From Cellulomonas sp. WB94 (GTDB taxonomy: Bacteria; Actinomycetota; Actinomycetes; Actinomycetales; Cellulomonadaceae), in NCBI RefSeq assembly GCF_003115775.1, contig NZ_QEES01000002.1:124001-188000 (forward strand): DNA of 64,000 nt, read 5' to 3'. This document shows, piece by piece, positions 25,115 through 33,220 of this stretch. The stretch's first letter is position 1; each line of letters starts with the position of its first letter. The notes beneath the pieces are model-generated. The model searched no databases. It was not told the origin of the DNA and saw only the letters and a program-made list of their open reading frames with translations. Made by a program: the position numbers and the translations under genes.

Positions 25115-25456
25115 TCAGAGGTACAGGCCTGTTCCTTCGCCGCCGGCCCCCGGCTGCGCGACCGCATGCACGTCCTTCTCCCGCAGCAGCAGGTAGGTAC
25201 GGGCGTCGAGCTCGACCTCGCCACGCTCGTCGGGGTCGAACAGCACGCGGTTGCCCACCTCGACCTGCCGGACCTGCTGGCCCGCCGCGACGACGGTCCC
25301 CCACGCGAGCCGCTTGCCGACCGCAGCCGTCGCGGGGATCACGATCCCGCCCGACGAGCGGCGCTCGGCGGCATCGGCGTCCAGCTCGACCAGCAGCCTG
25401 TCGTTGAGCATGCGGATCGGCAGGGTGGGCCGTTCGGACGGCCGGGGTGCGCTCAC
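25115..25456 (-). CDS. GroES/Cpn10-family protein
   Basis: This 113-residue protein has the GroES fold: MLNDRLLVELDADAAERRSSGGIVIP matches the GroES N-terminal strand and mobile-loop region, and GNRVLFDPDERGEVELDARTYLLLREKDV matches the C-terminal half. The mobile loop is close to standard, but the protein has a 15-residue N-terminal extension and no groEL next to it. It is probably a divergent stand-alone co-chaperonin-like protein rather than the main GroES. GTG 25456 is preceded by TAGCGT with an 8-nt spacer. It is divergent from bcp. Confidence 0.83.
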   Translation of the reverse strand: MSAPRPSERPTLPIRMLNDRLLVELDADAAERRSSGGIVIPATAAVGKRLAWGTVVAAGQQVRQVEVGNRVLFDPDERGEVELDARTYLLLREKDVHAVAQPGAGGEGTGLYL

Positions 25457-25464
25457 GTTGACCG

Positions 25465-25485
25465 ACGCTACCGCGACCGTAGGCT
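25465..25485. promoter_or_regulatory. Back-to-back -10 boxes between the GroES-like gene and bcp
   Basis: A minus-strand TAGCGT (25465-25470) and a plus-strand TAGGCT (25480-25485) are only 9 bp apart. RNA polymerase could occupy only one promoter at a time, so the two genes may be expressed in a mutually exclusive or coordinated way. Confidence 0.5.
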
Positions 25486-25537
25486 GGCATGGCCGCGCAG
25501 CAGCCCGACGCCGCACCGATCACGACCAAGGAGCGCC

Positions 25538-26005
25538 ATGCCTCGCCTGTCCGCCGGAGACCTCGCCCCCGACTTCACGCTCCCGACCGCCGACGGCGGT
25601 TCCGTGACGCTCTCCGACCTGCGTGGGCAGCACGTCGTCGTGTACTTCTACCCCGCCGCGATGACCCCGGGCTGCACCACGCAGGCGTGCGACTTCCGCG
25701 ACTCCCTGTCGTCGCTCGCGGCCGCCGGCTATGCCGTGATCGGCATCTCCCCGGACCCGGTCGACAAGCTCGCCCGGTTCGCTGCGGAGGACAGCCTGAC
25801 GTTCCCGCTCGCGTCCGACGCCGACCGGTCGGTGCTCGAGACCTGGGGGGCGTTCGGCGAGAAGAAGCTCTACGGCAAGACCGTCACGGGCGTCATCCGG
25901 TCGACCGTCGTCGTCGACCCGGACGGCACGGTCGAGCTCGCGCAGTACAACGTGAAGGCCACCGGGCACGTCGCGAAGCTCCGGCGCGACCTGAAGATCG
26001 ACTGA
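25538..26005 (+). CDS. bcp: Thioredoxin-dependent peroxiredoxin (Bcp/PrxQ)
   Basis: This thiol peroxidase reduces H2O2 and organic hydroperoxides using thioredoxin. The peroxidatic Cys46 is in TPGCTTQAC, with resolving Cys51 five residues later, the PrxQ arrangement. The 155-residue length is typical. ATG 25538 is chosen for its AAGGAG site 4 nt upstream. The TAGGCT box at 25480-25485 would give a leader of about 45 nt. The trxA gene 220 bp downstream could supply its reductant, although it lies on the other strand. Confidence 0.95.
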   Translation: MPRLSAGDLAPDFTLPTADGGSVTLSDLRGQHVVVYFYPAAMTPGCTTQACDFRDSLSSLAAAGYAVIGISPDPVDKLARFAAEDSLTFPLASDADRSVLETWGAFGEKKLYGKTVTGVIRSTVVVDPDGTVELAQYNVKATGHVAKLRRDLKID

Positions 26006-26064
26006 CGCCCGGACGTCGTCGGACGGTCTCGGGGCCCGCGGGCCCTGTGGAATCATCGGAGCGC

Positions 26065-26150
26065 GCGGGAGTGGTGAAACGGCAGCCACGCCAGGTTTAG
26101 GTCCTGGTGCCCTCACGGGCGTGCGGGTTCGAGTCCCGTCTCCCGCACCA
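26065..26150 (+). tRNA. tRNA-Leu (anticodon TAG)
   Basis: This 86-nt class II tRNA has acceptor GCGGGAG paired with CTCCCGC, discriminator A and encoded CCA. The anticodon loop is TT-TAG-GT in CAGG...CCTG. A long variable arm (TGCCCTCACGGGCG) and a T arm with GGTTCGAGTCC are present. Confidence 0.95.
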
Positions 26151-26156
26151 GGTCAG

Positions 26157-26184
26157 ACGCGCGCGACGGGCCCGTCGCGCGCGT
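26157..26184. terminator. 28-bp perfect palindrome after tRNA-Leu
   Basis: Two 14-bp arms (ACGCGCGCGACGGG and its complement) meet with no spacer. It lies 6 nt after tRNA-Leu and in front of the trxA stop, so it probably ends transcription from both sides. No T-run is seen. Confidence 0.6.
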
Positions 26185-26222
26185 GCGCGGCGGGCCCGTC
26201 GAGGTCGTGCGGTGCGGTGGTC

Positions 26223-26597
26223 TCAGCTCGGCGTGGCGGTGCGCGCCGCGGCGATCTGCTTGCGCACGTCGTCCATGTCGAGCTCCTTGACGCCCTGGAG
26301 CACCTGCTCGAGAGCCGGACCGGGCAGAGCACCGGCCTGGCTGAAGACGAGGACGCCCTCGCGGAACGCCATGAGCGTCGGGATCGAGGAGATGTTCAGC
26401 TCGGCGGCGAGCTCCTGCTCGGCGTCCGTGTCGACCTTGGCGTGCACGACGTCGGGGTGCTGCTCGGACGACGTCTCGAACACCGGGCCGAAGCGCTTGC
26501 ACGGGCCGCACCACTCCGCCCAGAAGTCGACGAGGACGATGTCGTTGTCGTTGATCGTCTGCTGGATCGTGGCACCGGTCAGCGTGGTCGTGGCCAT
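26223..26597 (-). CDS. trxA: Thioredoxin
   Basis: This 124-residue thioredoxin has the redox motif WCGPC at Cys30-Cys33, then KRFGPVFE. SSIPTLMAFREG carries the conserved cis-Pro. It is a cytosolic disulfide reductase serving peroxiredoxins, ribonucleotide reductase and others. ATG 26597 is supported by AGGAGGA about 6 nt upstream. It is divergent from the DUF4916 gene, with a 120-bp intergenic region. Confidence 0.96.
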   Translation of the reverse strand: MATTTLTGATIQQTINDNDIVLVDFWAEWCGPCKRFGPVFETSSEQHPDVVHAKVDTDAEQELAAELNISSIPTLMAFREGVLVFSQAGALPGPALEQVLQGVKELDMDDVRKQIAAARTATPS

Positions 26598-26717
26598 GGG
26601 GGTCCTCCTCAGGTTCGTGGCTTGCGGCCGGTAGAGCGCTCTGGGAGGCCCGGGTATTCCCGGTGCCGGTGCGCGTCGGTGCGACCCGGAGGCCTCGTCC
26701 GGGGTAGAAAAGGCATC

Positions 26718-27272
26718 GTGACCGATACCGCCGAGTACCCTCGCGAGCCCGAACGTCCCTCCGGCTGGCTCAGCAACGACGCGATGGCGACAGCGCGCCG
26801 CACGCTTCCCCTGCTGTACGTCGATGCCGTGCCGGTGCGCGTCGACGACTCGGGCGACGTCGTGGCCGTCGGGCTCCTGCTGCGGGTCAACCAGGAGGGT
26901 GAGATGTCCCGCGCGCTGATCTCCGGTCGGGTCATGTACCACGAGCGCGTCCGCGACGCGCTGCTGCGGCACCTCGAGAAGGACCTCGGGCCGGTCGCAC
27001 TCCCCCAGATCCCACCGTCCCCGCAGCCCTTCACCGTCGCGGAGTACTTCCCCACGCCGGGCATCACCGCGTACCACGACCCGCGTCAGCACGCCGTCTC
27101 GCTCGCGTACGTGGTCCCCGTCGCGGGCGACTGCCGGCCCCAGCAGGACGCGCTCGACCTCGCGTGGCTCACGCCGGAGGAGGCCCTGGCCGACCGCATC
27201 CAGCTCGAGATGACCGGCGGGCACGGGGCACTGCTGCGCCAGGCGATGGCCCACGTCGGGCGCATCGCGTAG
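26718..27272 (+). CDS. DUF4916 (NUDIX-like) family protein with degenerate Nudix box
   Basis: This 184-residue protein of the actinobacterial DUF4916 family has a NUDIX-like fold. The segment aligned to the Nudix box, beginning GRVMYHERVRDALLRHLE, keeps the Gly and the first Glu. The catalytic REUXEE core reads RHLEKD, so metal-dependent hydrolysis is doubtful. EYFPTPGITAYHDPRQHAV is family-typical. GTG 26718 follows TAGAAA by 7 nt, a possible leaderless start. The function is unproven. Confidence 0.83.
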   Translation: MTDTAEYPREPERPSGWLSNDAMATARRTLPLLYVDAVPVRVDDSGDVVAVGLLLRVNQEGEMSRALISGRVMYHERVRDALLRHLEKDLGPVALPQIPPSPQPFTVAEYFPTPGITAYHDPRQHAVSLAYVVPVAGDCRPQQDALDLAWLTPEEALADRIQLEMTGGHGALLRQAMAHVGRIA

Positions 27273-27300
27273 GGCTCATCACGGCGGGCTCATCGCGGCG

Positions 27301-27330
27301 GGCGCAGCGCGGACCGGCGCAGCGCGGACC
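27301..27330. repeat. Two tandem 15-bp repeats
   Basis: GGCGCAGCGCGGACC is repeated twice in direct tandem between the convergent DUF4916 and ABC-F genes. It is a short slippage-type repeat, and I see no coding role. Confidence 0.7.
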
Positions 27331-27336
27331 GGCGGA

Positions 27337-29037
27337 TCAGCCGAGCTCGAGCTGGGGCCAGTCCGCGAGGTCGGCACGCATGCGTCTGTCGTGGGTCGCG
27401 ACGACGACCGCCGCCGACGTGGCACGCAGCGCCGCGGTCAGCTCGTCGACCAGACCGATCGACAGGTGGTTGGTCGGTTCGTCGAGCAGGAGGACGTGCG
27501 GTGCGGCCAGGACGGCGCACGCGAGGTCGAACCGGCGGCGCTGACCGACCGACAGCTCGGCGAGCGGCCGCTCCAGGTCCTCCTCGGTCAGCAGCGCGAG
27601 GTGGGCGACCGGCACGAGCTGGTCGGGGTCGAGCGCTCCCGCGGCGAGCAGGTCGAGAGCACGGCGTGCGTAGGCGTCGAAGCCGCTCGTCGAGGCCGGC
27701 TCGACGGGACCGGCCGACCCCGGCGGTCCCTCCTGACCGAGGATCCCGAGCCGCACCCCCGCCGCGAGCGTGCGCGTGCCGCGGCTCATCGGGACGGCAC
27801 CGGCCAGGGCAGCCAGGAGCGTCGACTTGCCTGACCCGTTGGGGCCGGTGACCAGGAGCCTGCCGCACGGCGGCAGGTCGACGCGGGTCCCCGGCAGGTC
27901 GAGGCGGACGCGGTCGGCGACGCCCTCGACCCGCGGCGCCCGCAGCTCGAGCAGCGGGCCGCTCACGTACCGCTGCGGCAGCGACGGCAGGTCGGGGAAC
28001 GCGAGCTCGAGCGGGGGGACCGGGACCTCGACCGCCGCGGCCTCGAGCCGTTGGATGAGCCGGTCGGCAGCCTTGACGTGACCGCGGGCGTGCGTGGCCC
28101 GGCGGTTCGGCCTCGAGCCCTTGGCCGGCCGCCACGCGTCGGACAGCCCCTCGTAGGACGCGTCGAGGTGCGCGGCCACCATCTCGGCGCGCTTGCGCTC
28201 CGCCGCGTGCCGGGCACGCCATCGCCGCAGCGCCTGGTCCTTCATGAACCGGTAGGTCGCGTACCGCGTCGCGCCGTACAGCACCGGGCCACCGTCCATC
28301 GACGGGTCGAGGTCGAGGATCGCCGTCATGACGTCGTCGAGCAGCTGACGGTCGTGCGTCACGATGACGACGACGCCCGGCCACCCCCGCAGCTGGGCGG
28401 TCAGGTACTCGATACCGACCACGTCGAGGTGGTTGGTCGGCTCGTCGAGCAGGAGGACGTCGGCGCGCTCCGCGATGCGGCACGCGAGCCTGACGCGGTA
28501 GCGCTCGCCGACGCTGAGCTCGTCGAGCCTGCGCTGCGGGTCGCGCGGCGCGCCGAACCGCGTGAGCGCCTCGTCGACGCGGCGGTCGACGTCCCATGCT
28601 GCGAGCTGCTCGGCGCGCGCCATGACGACCCCGAGCGCACCCAGGTCGCCCGAGTCGTGGTCGAACGAGGCGATCGCGGCGTCGAGCTGCGCAGCCACGG
28701 CACGCAACCCCGACAGCGCCTCACCGGTGAGTGTCCCGACGGTCGCATCGGGCAGCACGTCGAGCTCCTGGGCGACGACCGCGATGCGGCCGACGACCCG
28801 CACCGCGCCGGACTGCGGGTCGAGCTCCCCGGCCAGCACACGCAGCAGCGTCGTCTTGCCGGCGCCGTTCTCGCCCACGACCCCGATGCGTGCGCCGTCC
28901 GAGGCCACGAGGTCCACGCGTTCGAGCACGGCGCGGCCCGGATAGGCGTACGTGACCGCGTCGGCCACGAGGTGCACCGGCCCGAGAGCCGGGCTAGCCG
29001 TGTCGGAAGCTCCGAGGCCGCGCTCAGCCACGTCCAC
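27337..29037 (-). CDS. ABC-F family ATP-binding protein (ribosome protection/translation factor type)
   Basis: This 566-residue soluble protein has two ABC cassettes and no membrane domain. It has Walker A GENGAGKTT and GPNGSGKST, Walker B LLLDEPTNHLD and LLLDEPTNHLS, and variant signatures LSVGERYRV and LSVGQRRRF, in which the second Gly of LSGG is Val. The linker is rich in Arg/Lys. ABC-F proteins act on ribosomes, and some actinobacterial members confer macrolide/lincosamide-type resistance; which applies here is not decidable. GTG 29037 directly abuts the rdgB stop, so it is the last gene of the rph-rdgB transcript. Confidence 0.88.
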   Translation of the reverse strand: MDVAERGLGASDTASPALGPVHLVADAVTYAYPGRAVLERVDLVASDGARIGVVGENGAGKTTLLRVLAGELDPQSGAVRVVGRIAVVAQELDVLPDATVGTLTGEALSGLRAVAAQLDAAIASFDHDSGDLGALGVVMARAEQLAAWDVDRRVDEALTRFGAPRDPQRRLDELSVGERYRVRLACRIAERADVLLLDEPTNHLDVVGIEYLTAQLRGWPGVVVIVTHDRQLLDDVMTAILDLDPSMDGGPVLYGATRYATYRFMKDQALRRWRARHAAERKRAEMVAAHLDASYEGLSDAWRPAKGSRPNRRATHARGHVKAADRLIQRLEAAAVEVPVPPLELAFPDLPSLPQRYVSGPLLELRAPRVEGVADRVRLDLPGTRVDLPPCGRLLVTGPNGSGKSTLLAALAGAVPMSRGTRTLAAGVRLGILGQEGPPGSAGPVEPASTSGFDAYARRALDLLAAGALDPDQLVPVAHLALLTEEDLERPLAELSVGQRRRFDLACAVLAAPHVLLLDEPTNHLSIGLVDELTAALRATSAAVVVATHDRRMRADLADWPQLELG

Positions 29038-29661
29038 TCACCCGCCGAGCGCCACCGCGATGGCCGGTGCCAGTGCGCGGAACGCCTGACCGCGGTGGCT
29101 GATCGCGTTCTTCTCGGCCGGGGTGAGCTCCGCGCACGTGCGCGTCTCGCCCTCCGGGATCAGCACCGGGTCGTAGCCGAACCCGCCGGTGCCGCGTGCC
29201 GCGAGCGCGAGACGGCCCACGAGGTGACCGATCTCGACGTGCTCGGTGCCGTCCGGCGTGACGAGGGCCGCGGCGCAGGTGAACCGGGCTCCGCGGTGCT
29301 CAGGGGCGATGTCCTCGAGCTGCGCGAGCAGCAGGTCGAGGTTCGCGACGTCGTCGCCGTGCCGGCCGGCCCAGCGTGCCGAGAAGATGCCGGGCGCGCC
29401 GCCCAGCACGTCGACGCAGAGGCCCGAGTCGTCAGCGAGTGCAGGCAGGCCGGTGAACGCCGCGAGGGCACGCGCCTTGAGCAGCGCGTTCGCGGCGAAC
29501 GTCAGCCCGTCCTCGACGGGTTCCGGTGCGCCCAGGTCGCGCGCGCCCACGAGGTCCACGGGGTCGAGGCCGGGCAGCAGGGGGGCGAGGATCGCCCGCA
29601 GCTCGCCGACCTTGTGCGGGTTGTGCGTGGCGAGGACGAGCCGAGGAGCGCTCGCGCTCAC
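29038..29661 (-). CDS. rdgB: RdgB/HAM1 family non-canonical purine NTP pyrophosphatase
   Basis: This enzyme hydrolyses dITP, XTP and ITP to monophosphates and keeps deaminated purines out of nucleic acids. The 207-residue protein has [14 protein letters not shown] at the N terminus, [36 protein letters not shown] and [11 protein letters not shown], all family hallmarks. GTG 29661 overlaps the rph stop in GTGA, so translation is coupled. The rph-rdgB order is common in actinobacteria. Confidence 0.97.
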   Translation of the reverse strand: MSASAPRLVLATHNPHKVGELRAILAPLLPGLDPVDLVGARDLGAPEPVEDGLTFAANALLKARALAAFTGLPALADDSGLCVDVLGGAPGIFSARWAGRHGDDVANLDLLLAQLEDIAPEHRGARFTCAAALVTPDGTEHVEIGHLVGRLALAARGTGGFGYDPVLIPEGETRTCAELTPAEKNAISHRGQAFRALAPAIAVALGG

Positions 29662-30467
29662 GCGCCGGTCCCGGACGCACCGACCGGGAGCGTCAGGCCG
29701 CGGGTCGCGCTGCCGTCCGACGCCGGTGCCGCGAGCGCCGCGAGCTGGATGCGGTTGAGCTCTGCGGTGCCCGCGACCGCCAGGTCGAGCAGGACGTCGA
29801 GCTCGCGCCGGTCGAACGGGGCGTGCTCCGCGGTGCCCTGGACCTCGACGAACGTGCCCGCGCCGGTGACGACGACGTTCATGTCGGTCTGGGCGCGGAC
29901 GTCCTCGACGTACGGCAGGTCGAGCATCGGGACGCCGTCGATGATGCCGACGCTCACGGCGGCGACCGAGTCACGCAGCACGGTGCGCCGGGCGTTGATG
30001 GCGCCCTTCTCGACGCCCCACGCGACGGCGTCCGCGAGCGCGACGTAGGCGCCCGTGATTGCCGCGGTACGGGTCCCGCCGTCGGCCTGCAGGACGTCGC
30101 AGTCGAGCACGATCGTGTTCTCACCGAGCGCCGAGACGTCGATGATCGCGCGCAGCGAGCGGCCGATGAGCCGGGAGATCTCGTGGGTGCGGCCGCCGAC
30201 CTTCCCGCGCACCGACTCGCGGTCCGAGCGGGTCGAGGTCGCCCGCGGGAGCATCGCGTACTCGGCGGTCACCCATCCCTCACCGGAGCCCTTGCGCCAG
30301 CGCGGCACACCCTCGGTGAAGGAGGCGACGCACAGCACCTTCGTGCCGCCGAACTCGACGAGGACGCTGCCCTCGCCGGCGTCGAGGAAGCGGCGGGTGA
30401 TGGTGACCGGGCGCAGCTCGTCGGGGCGGCGGCCGTCGGCCCGCAGGGCCGTGGTGGAAGACGTCAT
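29658..30467 (-). CDS. rph: Ribonuclease PH
   Basis: This phosphorolytic 3'-5' exoribonuclease trims tRNA 3' ends. It has 269 residues, with [30 protein letters not shown], the phosphate-binding [20 protein letters not shown], and [22 protein letters not shown] 30467 is chosen because a TAGGCT box precedes it by 7 nt, which would make the mRNA leaderless and exclude the longer upstream reading frame. It starts the rph-rdgB-ABC-F operon. Confidence 0.97.
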   Translation of the reverse strand: MTSSTTALRADGRRPDELRPVTITRRFLDAGEGSVLVEFGGTKVLCVASFTEGVPRWRKGSGEGWVTAEYAMLPRATSTRSDRESVRGKVGGRTHEISRLIGRSLRAIIDVSALGENTIVLDCDVLQADGGTRTAAITGAYVALADAVAWGVEKGAINARRTVLRDSVAAVSVGIIDGVPMLDLPYVEDVRAQTDMNVVVTGAGTFVEVQGTAEHAPFDRRELDVLLDLAVAGTAELNRIQLAALAAPASDGSATRGLTLPVGASGTGA

Positions 30468-30474
30468 GCGGACG

Positions 30475-30480
30475 AGCCTA
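30475..30480 (-). promoter_or_regulatory. Leaderless-type -10 box (TAGGCT) for rph
   Basis: On the minus strand TAGGCT precedes the ATG of rph by 7 nt. It is identical to the boxes before orn and murI. Confidence 0.65.
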
Positions 30481-30509
30481 ACCGTGGGCTCCCCCACGGC
30501 CTGCCATCG

Positions 30510-31310
30510 TCAGAGCGTGTACACGGCGCCCGGGGCGGCCAGGTCGATCGGTCCGGCGTAGACGTTGCGCGCCTCGGCGAGCGTCACCTGCGGGTCGTTC
30601 CAGTCGACCAGGTGCGTCAGGACGAGGCGCCCGACGCCGCCGTCGGCCGCGACCAGACCCGCGCGCCGGCCCGTGAGGTGCACGCCGCGCGACGCGTCAT
30701 CCCGACCCTCGACGTACGCGGCCTCTGCGAGAAGCAGGTCCGCGCCCGCAGCGAGGGCCGCGACGCCGTCGCACAGGTCGGTGTCCCCCGTGTAGGCGAT
30801 CGTCACGGAGCGTCCGGGCTCGAGGGACGACGGACCGGTCACCCGGATGCCGAACGCCGGGATCGGGTGGGCGACCTCGACCGGCTCGAGCGTGAACGGG
30901 CCGACGTTGATCGAGACGCCCGGCGCCCACTCGCGCACGTCGAACTGCTCGGAGACCGTGGTCGCCGGGTCCTTGCCCGCCATCACGGCCAACCGTTCGG
31001 CCGTCCCCGCCGGGCCGTACAGCGGCACCTGGTCGCACGCACCCTGCGGCCGGTAGCGCCGCAGGACGTTGAGCACGATGAGGTCCGCGACGTGGTCGGA
31101 GTGCAGGTGGGATACGGCGATGACGTCGAGCGCCGTCGGGTCGCCGTAGCGCTGCAGCGGACCGAGAGCGCCGTTGCCGAGGTCGAGCAGAACGGTCCAC
31201 GTCCGGTCTGCGCCGTCGACGTCGGGCGCCTCGGCCTGCACCAGGTAGCCGGAGGCCGCCGCGTCTGCGCTCGGGAACGACCCGGCGCAGCCGAGGACGA
31301 CGAGCCTCAC
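30510..31310 (-). CDS. MBL-fold metallo-hydrolase (RNase Z-like)
   Basis: This 266-residue metallo-beta-lactamase-fold hydrolase has the metal motif [11 protein letters not shown], a later [14 protein letters not shown] and [10 protein letters not shown], as in the RNase Z/ElaC-like cyclic-nucleotide phosphodiesterase group. It lacks the long exosite arm of true tRNase Z, so the substrate is open. GTG 31310 overlaps the murI stop in GTGA, and rph follows 43 nt later. This murI-MBL-rph-rdgB order is conserved in actinobacteria. Confidence 0.9.
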   Translation of the reverse strand: MRLVVLGCAGSFPSADAAASGYLVQAEAPDVDGADRTWTVLLDLGNGALGPLQRYGDPTALDVIAVSHLHSDHVADLIVLNVLRRYRPQGACDQVPLYGPAGTAERLAVMAGKDPATTVSEQFDVREWAPGVSINVGPFTLEPVEVAHPIPAFGIRVTGPSSLEPGRSVTIAYTGDTDLCDGVAALAAGADLLLAEAAYVEGRDDASRGVHLTGRRAGLVAADGGVGRLVLTHLVDWNDPQVTLAEARNVYAGPIDLAAPGAVYTL

Positions 31311-32122
31311 CGCAGCGCACCGAGCGGTTCGACCGCACCGACCTCAGGTCCGAGGAACCTGCGCGCGAGCGCCTGGAACGAGACCGGGTCGCCCGTCGCG
31401 ATGAACCGGTGCTCGGCCGGGCCGGAGGCCGACTCACGCTCGAGGTCGTGCGCGACGAGTGTCCGGTAGACGTCCTTCGCGGTCTCCTCGGCGCTCGACA
31501 CGAGCGTGACGTCCTCGCCCATCACGTAGGAGATGACGCCGGTCAGCAACGGGTAGTGGGTACACCCGAGCACGAGGGTGTCGACGCCGGCCGCACGGAC
31601 GGGGTCGAGGTACTCGTGGGCGACCGCCATGAGCTCGGGGCCCGACGTGATGCCGGCCTCGACGAACTCGACGAACCTCGGGCACGCCTGGGAGGTGAGG
31701 TGGACGCCCGGTGCGACCGCGAACGCGTCGTCGTAGGCACGCGACTGGATCGTCGAGTGGGTCCCGATCACGCCGATCCGGCCGGTGCGGGTCGCGAGGA
31801 CGGCACGGCGCGCGGCCGGGAGGATGACCTCCACGACCGGCAGCCCGTGGCGCAGCTCGTACCGTTCGCGGGCGTCGCGCAGCACGGCCGACGACGCGGT
31901 GTTGCAGGCGATGACGAGCATCTTCACGCCGGCGTCCGCCAGGTCGTCCATGACCGCGAGCGCGTGCGCACGGACAGCGGCGAGCGGCTTGGAACCGTAC
32001 GGGGTGTTGAGCGTGTCGCCGATGTACAGCGTCGACTCCTGGGGCAGCTGGTCCAGGATCGACCGCGCGACGGTCAGGCCGCCGACACCGGAGTCGAAGA
32101 TGCCGATCGGGGCCTCGTTCAC
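31307..32122 (-). CDS. murI: Glutamate racemase
   Basis: This enzyme converts L-glutamate to D-glutamate for peptidoglycan. Both catalytic cysteines are present: Cys73 in IACNTASSA and Cys187 in [22 protein letters not shown] lies at the N terminus, and the 271-residue length is normal. GTG 32122 is chosen because TAGGCT lies 7 nt upstream, indicating a leaderless transcript. The MBL hydrolase gene is translationally coupled downstream. Confidence 0.97.
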   Translation of the reverse strand: MNEAPIGIFDSGVGGLTVARSILDQLPQESTLYIGDTLNTPYGSKPLAAVRAHALAVMDDLADAGVKMLVIACNTASSAVLRDARERYELRHGLPVVEVILPAARRAVLATRTGRIGVIGTHSTIQSRAYDDAFAVAPGVHLTSQACPRFVEFVEAGITSGPELMAVAHEYLDPVRAAGVDTLVLGCTHYPLLTGVISYVMGEDVTLVSSAEETAKDVYRTLVAHDLERESASGPAEHRFIATGDPVSFQALARRFLGPEVGAVEPLGALR

Positions 32123-32129
32123 GCCGACG

Positions 32130-32135
32130 AGCCTA
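32130..32135 (-). promoter_or_regulatory. Leaderless-type -10 box (TAGGCT) for murI
   Basis: On the minus strand TAGGCT ends 7 nt before the GTG start of murI. Confidence 0.65.
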
Positions 32136-32178
32136 TCGGAGCGCGCGCCCGGTCTCGTCGGCGACGAGTCCGGGCGGG

Positions 32179-32850
32179 TCAGCGCGGCCGGTCGAGCTCG
32201 TCCAGCAGGACGTCGAGCAGCGACTCCTGCAGCCAGCTCAGCGCGGCGTAGATCGAGCCGAGGTACCGCCGGACGTCGGCCGGCGGGTCGGGCTGCCCGT
32301 CGTCGTCGTCGGGCAGCTCGCGCTCGAGGTCCGCGTACAGCGCCTCGGACGCCTCGTCGTCGTCCAGTCCCAGGCGGTCGGCCAGCACGAGACGCAGGTC
32401 GGTGATCGTCGCGGCGAGGTCCGCGCCGGCGTCCGGGTGCACGACGAGCGCTCCGCGCGGCCAGCCGTCCGCCGGACCGGTCGTCAGCGCATCCCACAGC
32501 GCCGTGAGCCGTGCCGTCTTGACGCGGCGCAGGTCGTCCTCGGTGAGCCGTCGAAACTCGGCCGACACGCTCGGCTCGTTCCGGGACGCGTCCGGCAGAA
32601 GCCTGCGCACCGCGGCGTCGTCGGGCGCTGCTATGTCGTCGATCCGCAGGCTGAGCCCGGCCAGGTGCTCGGTGGGCGGTGCCGTCTGCCGGGTGTCGTC
32701 GTCCCCGGGTCCACCCGTCGTCCGGCCGTCCTCGAGCCGCCCGGCGCCCAGAAGCTGCGCGACGTCGGCCACCACGGCGGCCACCGCGGCGCGTTCGTCC
32801 GCATCGAGCTCGGCGACGAACATCCCGCGCTCTCGGCGGAAGGCGCGCAT
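32179..32850 (-). CDS. DUF2017 family protein
   Basis: This 223-residue protein of the actinobacterial DUF2017 family is almost always encoded next to clpS. It begins [19 protein letters not shown] and contains a long acidic low-complexity insert (residues about 50-70), then [17 protein letters not shown] and a C-terminal Asp/Glu-rich helix that ends [20 protein letters not shown] 32850 overlaps the clpS stop by one base (TGATG). Its function is unknown; the conserved pairing suggests a link with ClpS/ClpCP proteolysis. Confidence 0.88.
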   Translation of the reverse strand: MRAFRRERGMFVAELDADERAAVAAVVADVAQLLGAGRLEDGRTTGGPGDDDTRQTAPPTEHLAGLSLRIDDIAAPDDAAVRRLLPDASRNEPSVSAEFRRLTEDDLRRVKTARLTALWDALTTGPADGWPRGALVVHPDAGADLAATITDLRLVLADRLGLDDDEASEALYADLERELPDDDDGQPDPPADVRRYLGSIYAALSWLQESLLDVLLDELDRPR

Positions 32851-33143
32851 CAGTCGCCCGACCGCTGAAGCGTCGCCCACAGGCCGTAGGAGTGCATCGC
32901 CTGCACGTCGACCTCCATCCGCTCACGGTTCCCGGCCGAGACCACGGCACGCCCCTGCTCGTGGACCTGGCGCATGAGCATCTCGGCCTTCGCGTGGGGG
33001 TGGCCGAAGTACGACCGGAAGACGTACGTCACGTAGCTCATGAGGTTGACCGGGTCGTTCCAGACGATGGTGACCCAGGCGTCGACCGTCGAGATGCTCT
33101 GCTCGGCAGCGGCGAGCCCCTCGGGCGCGGTCTGCAGTGTCAC
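32850..33143 (-). CDS. clpS: ATP-dependent Clp protease adaptor ClpS
   Basis: This N-degron recognition adaptor delivers proteins with destabilising N termini to ClpC/ClpA. The 97-residue protein has the core [19 protein letters not shown] (N-D-P substrate pocket), then [14 protein letters not shown] and [19 protein letters not shown] 33143 follows a TAGAGT box with a 6-nt spacer. It shares a short divergent promoter region (77 bp) with pncB. Confidence 0.96.
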   Translation of the reverse strand: MTLQTAPEGLAAAEQSISTVDAWVTIVWNDPVNLMSYVTYVFRSYFGHPHAKAEMLMRQVHEQGRAVVSAGNRERMEVDVQAMHSYGLWATLQRSGD

Positions 33144-33149
33144 CCGTCC

Positions 33150-33155
33150 ACTCTA
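33150..33155 (-). promoter_or_regulatory. Leaderless-type -10 box (TAGAGT) for clpS
   Basis: On the minus strand TAGAGT precedes the clpS GTG start by 6 nt. Confidence 0.6.
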
Positions 33156-33208
33156 GGTGCGGGACCGGGAGCGCGGACCCGTGGGTGCGGGCCACTCGCC
33201 CCGAGTCG

Positions 33209-33214
33209 TACGTT
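33209..33214 (+). promoter_or_regulatory. Leaderless-type -10 box (TACGTT) for pncB
   Basis: TACGTT precedes the ATG of pncB by 6 nt. It is the same hexamer as at 20438-20443. Confidence 0.6.
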
Positions 33215-33220
33215 GGCGCC

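Noticed and set aside
26157-26184. Attachment site or plasmid origin at the 28-bp palindrome
   Set aside because: No integrase or replication gene is nearby; position after a tRNA and between convergent genes fits a terminator better.
27337-29037. Firm call as an antibiotic-resistance gene
   Set aside because: ABC-F proteins include housekeeping and resistance types; sequence alone and the rph-rdgB context do not show resistance.
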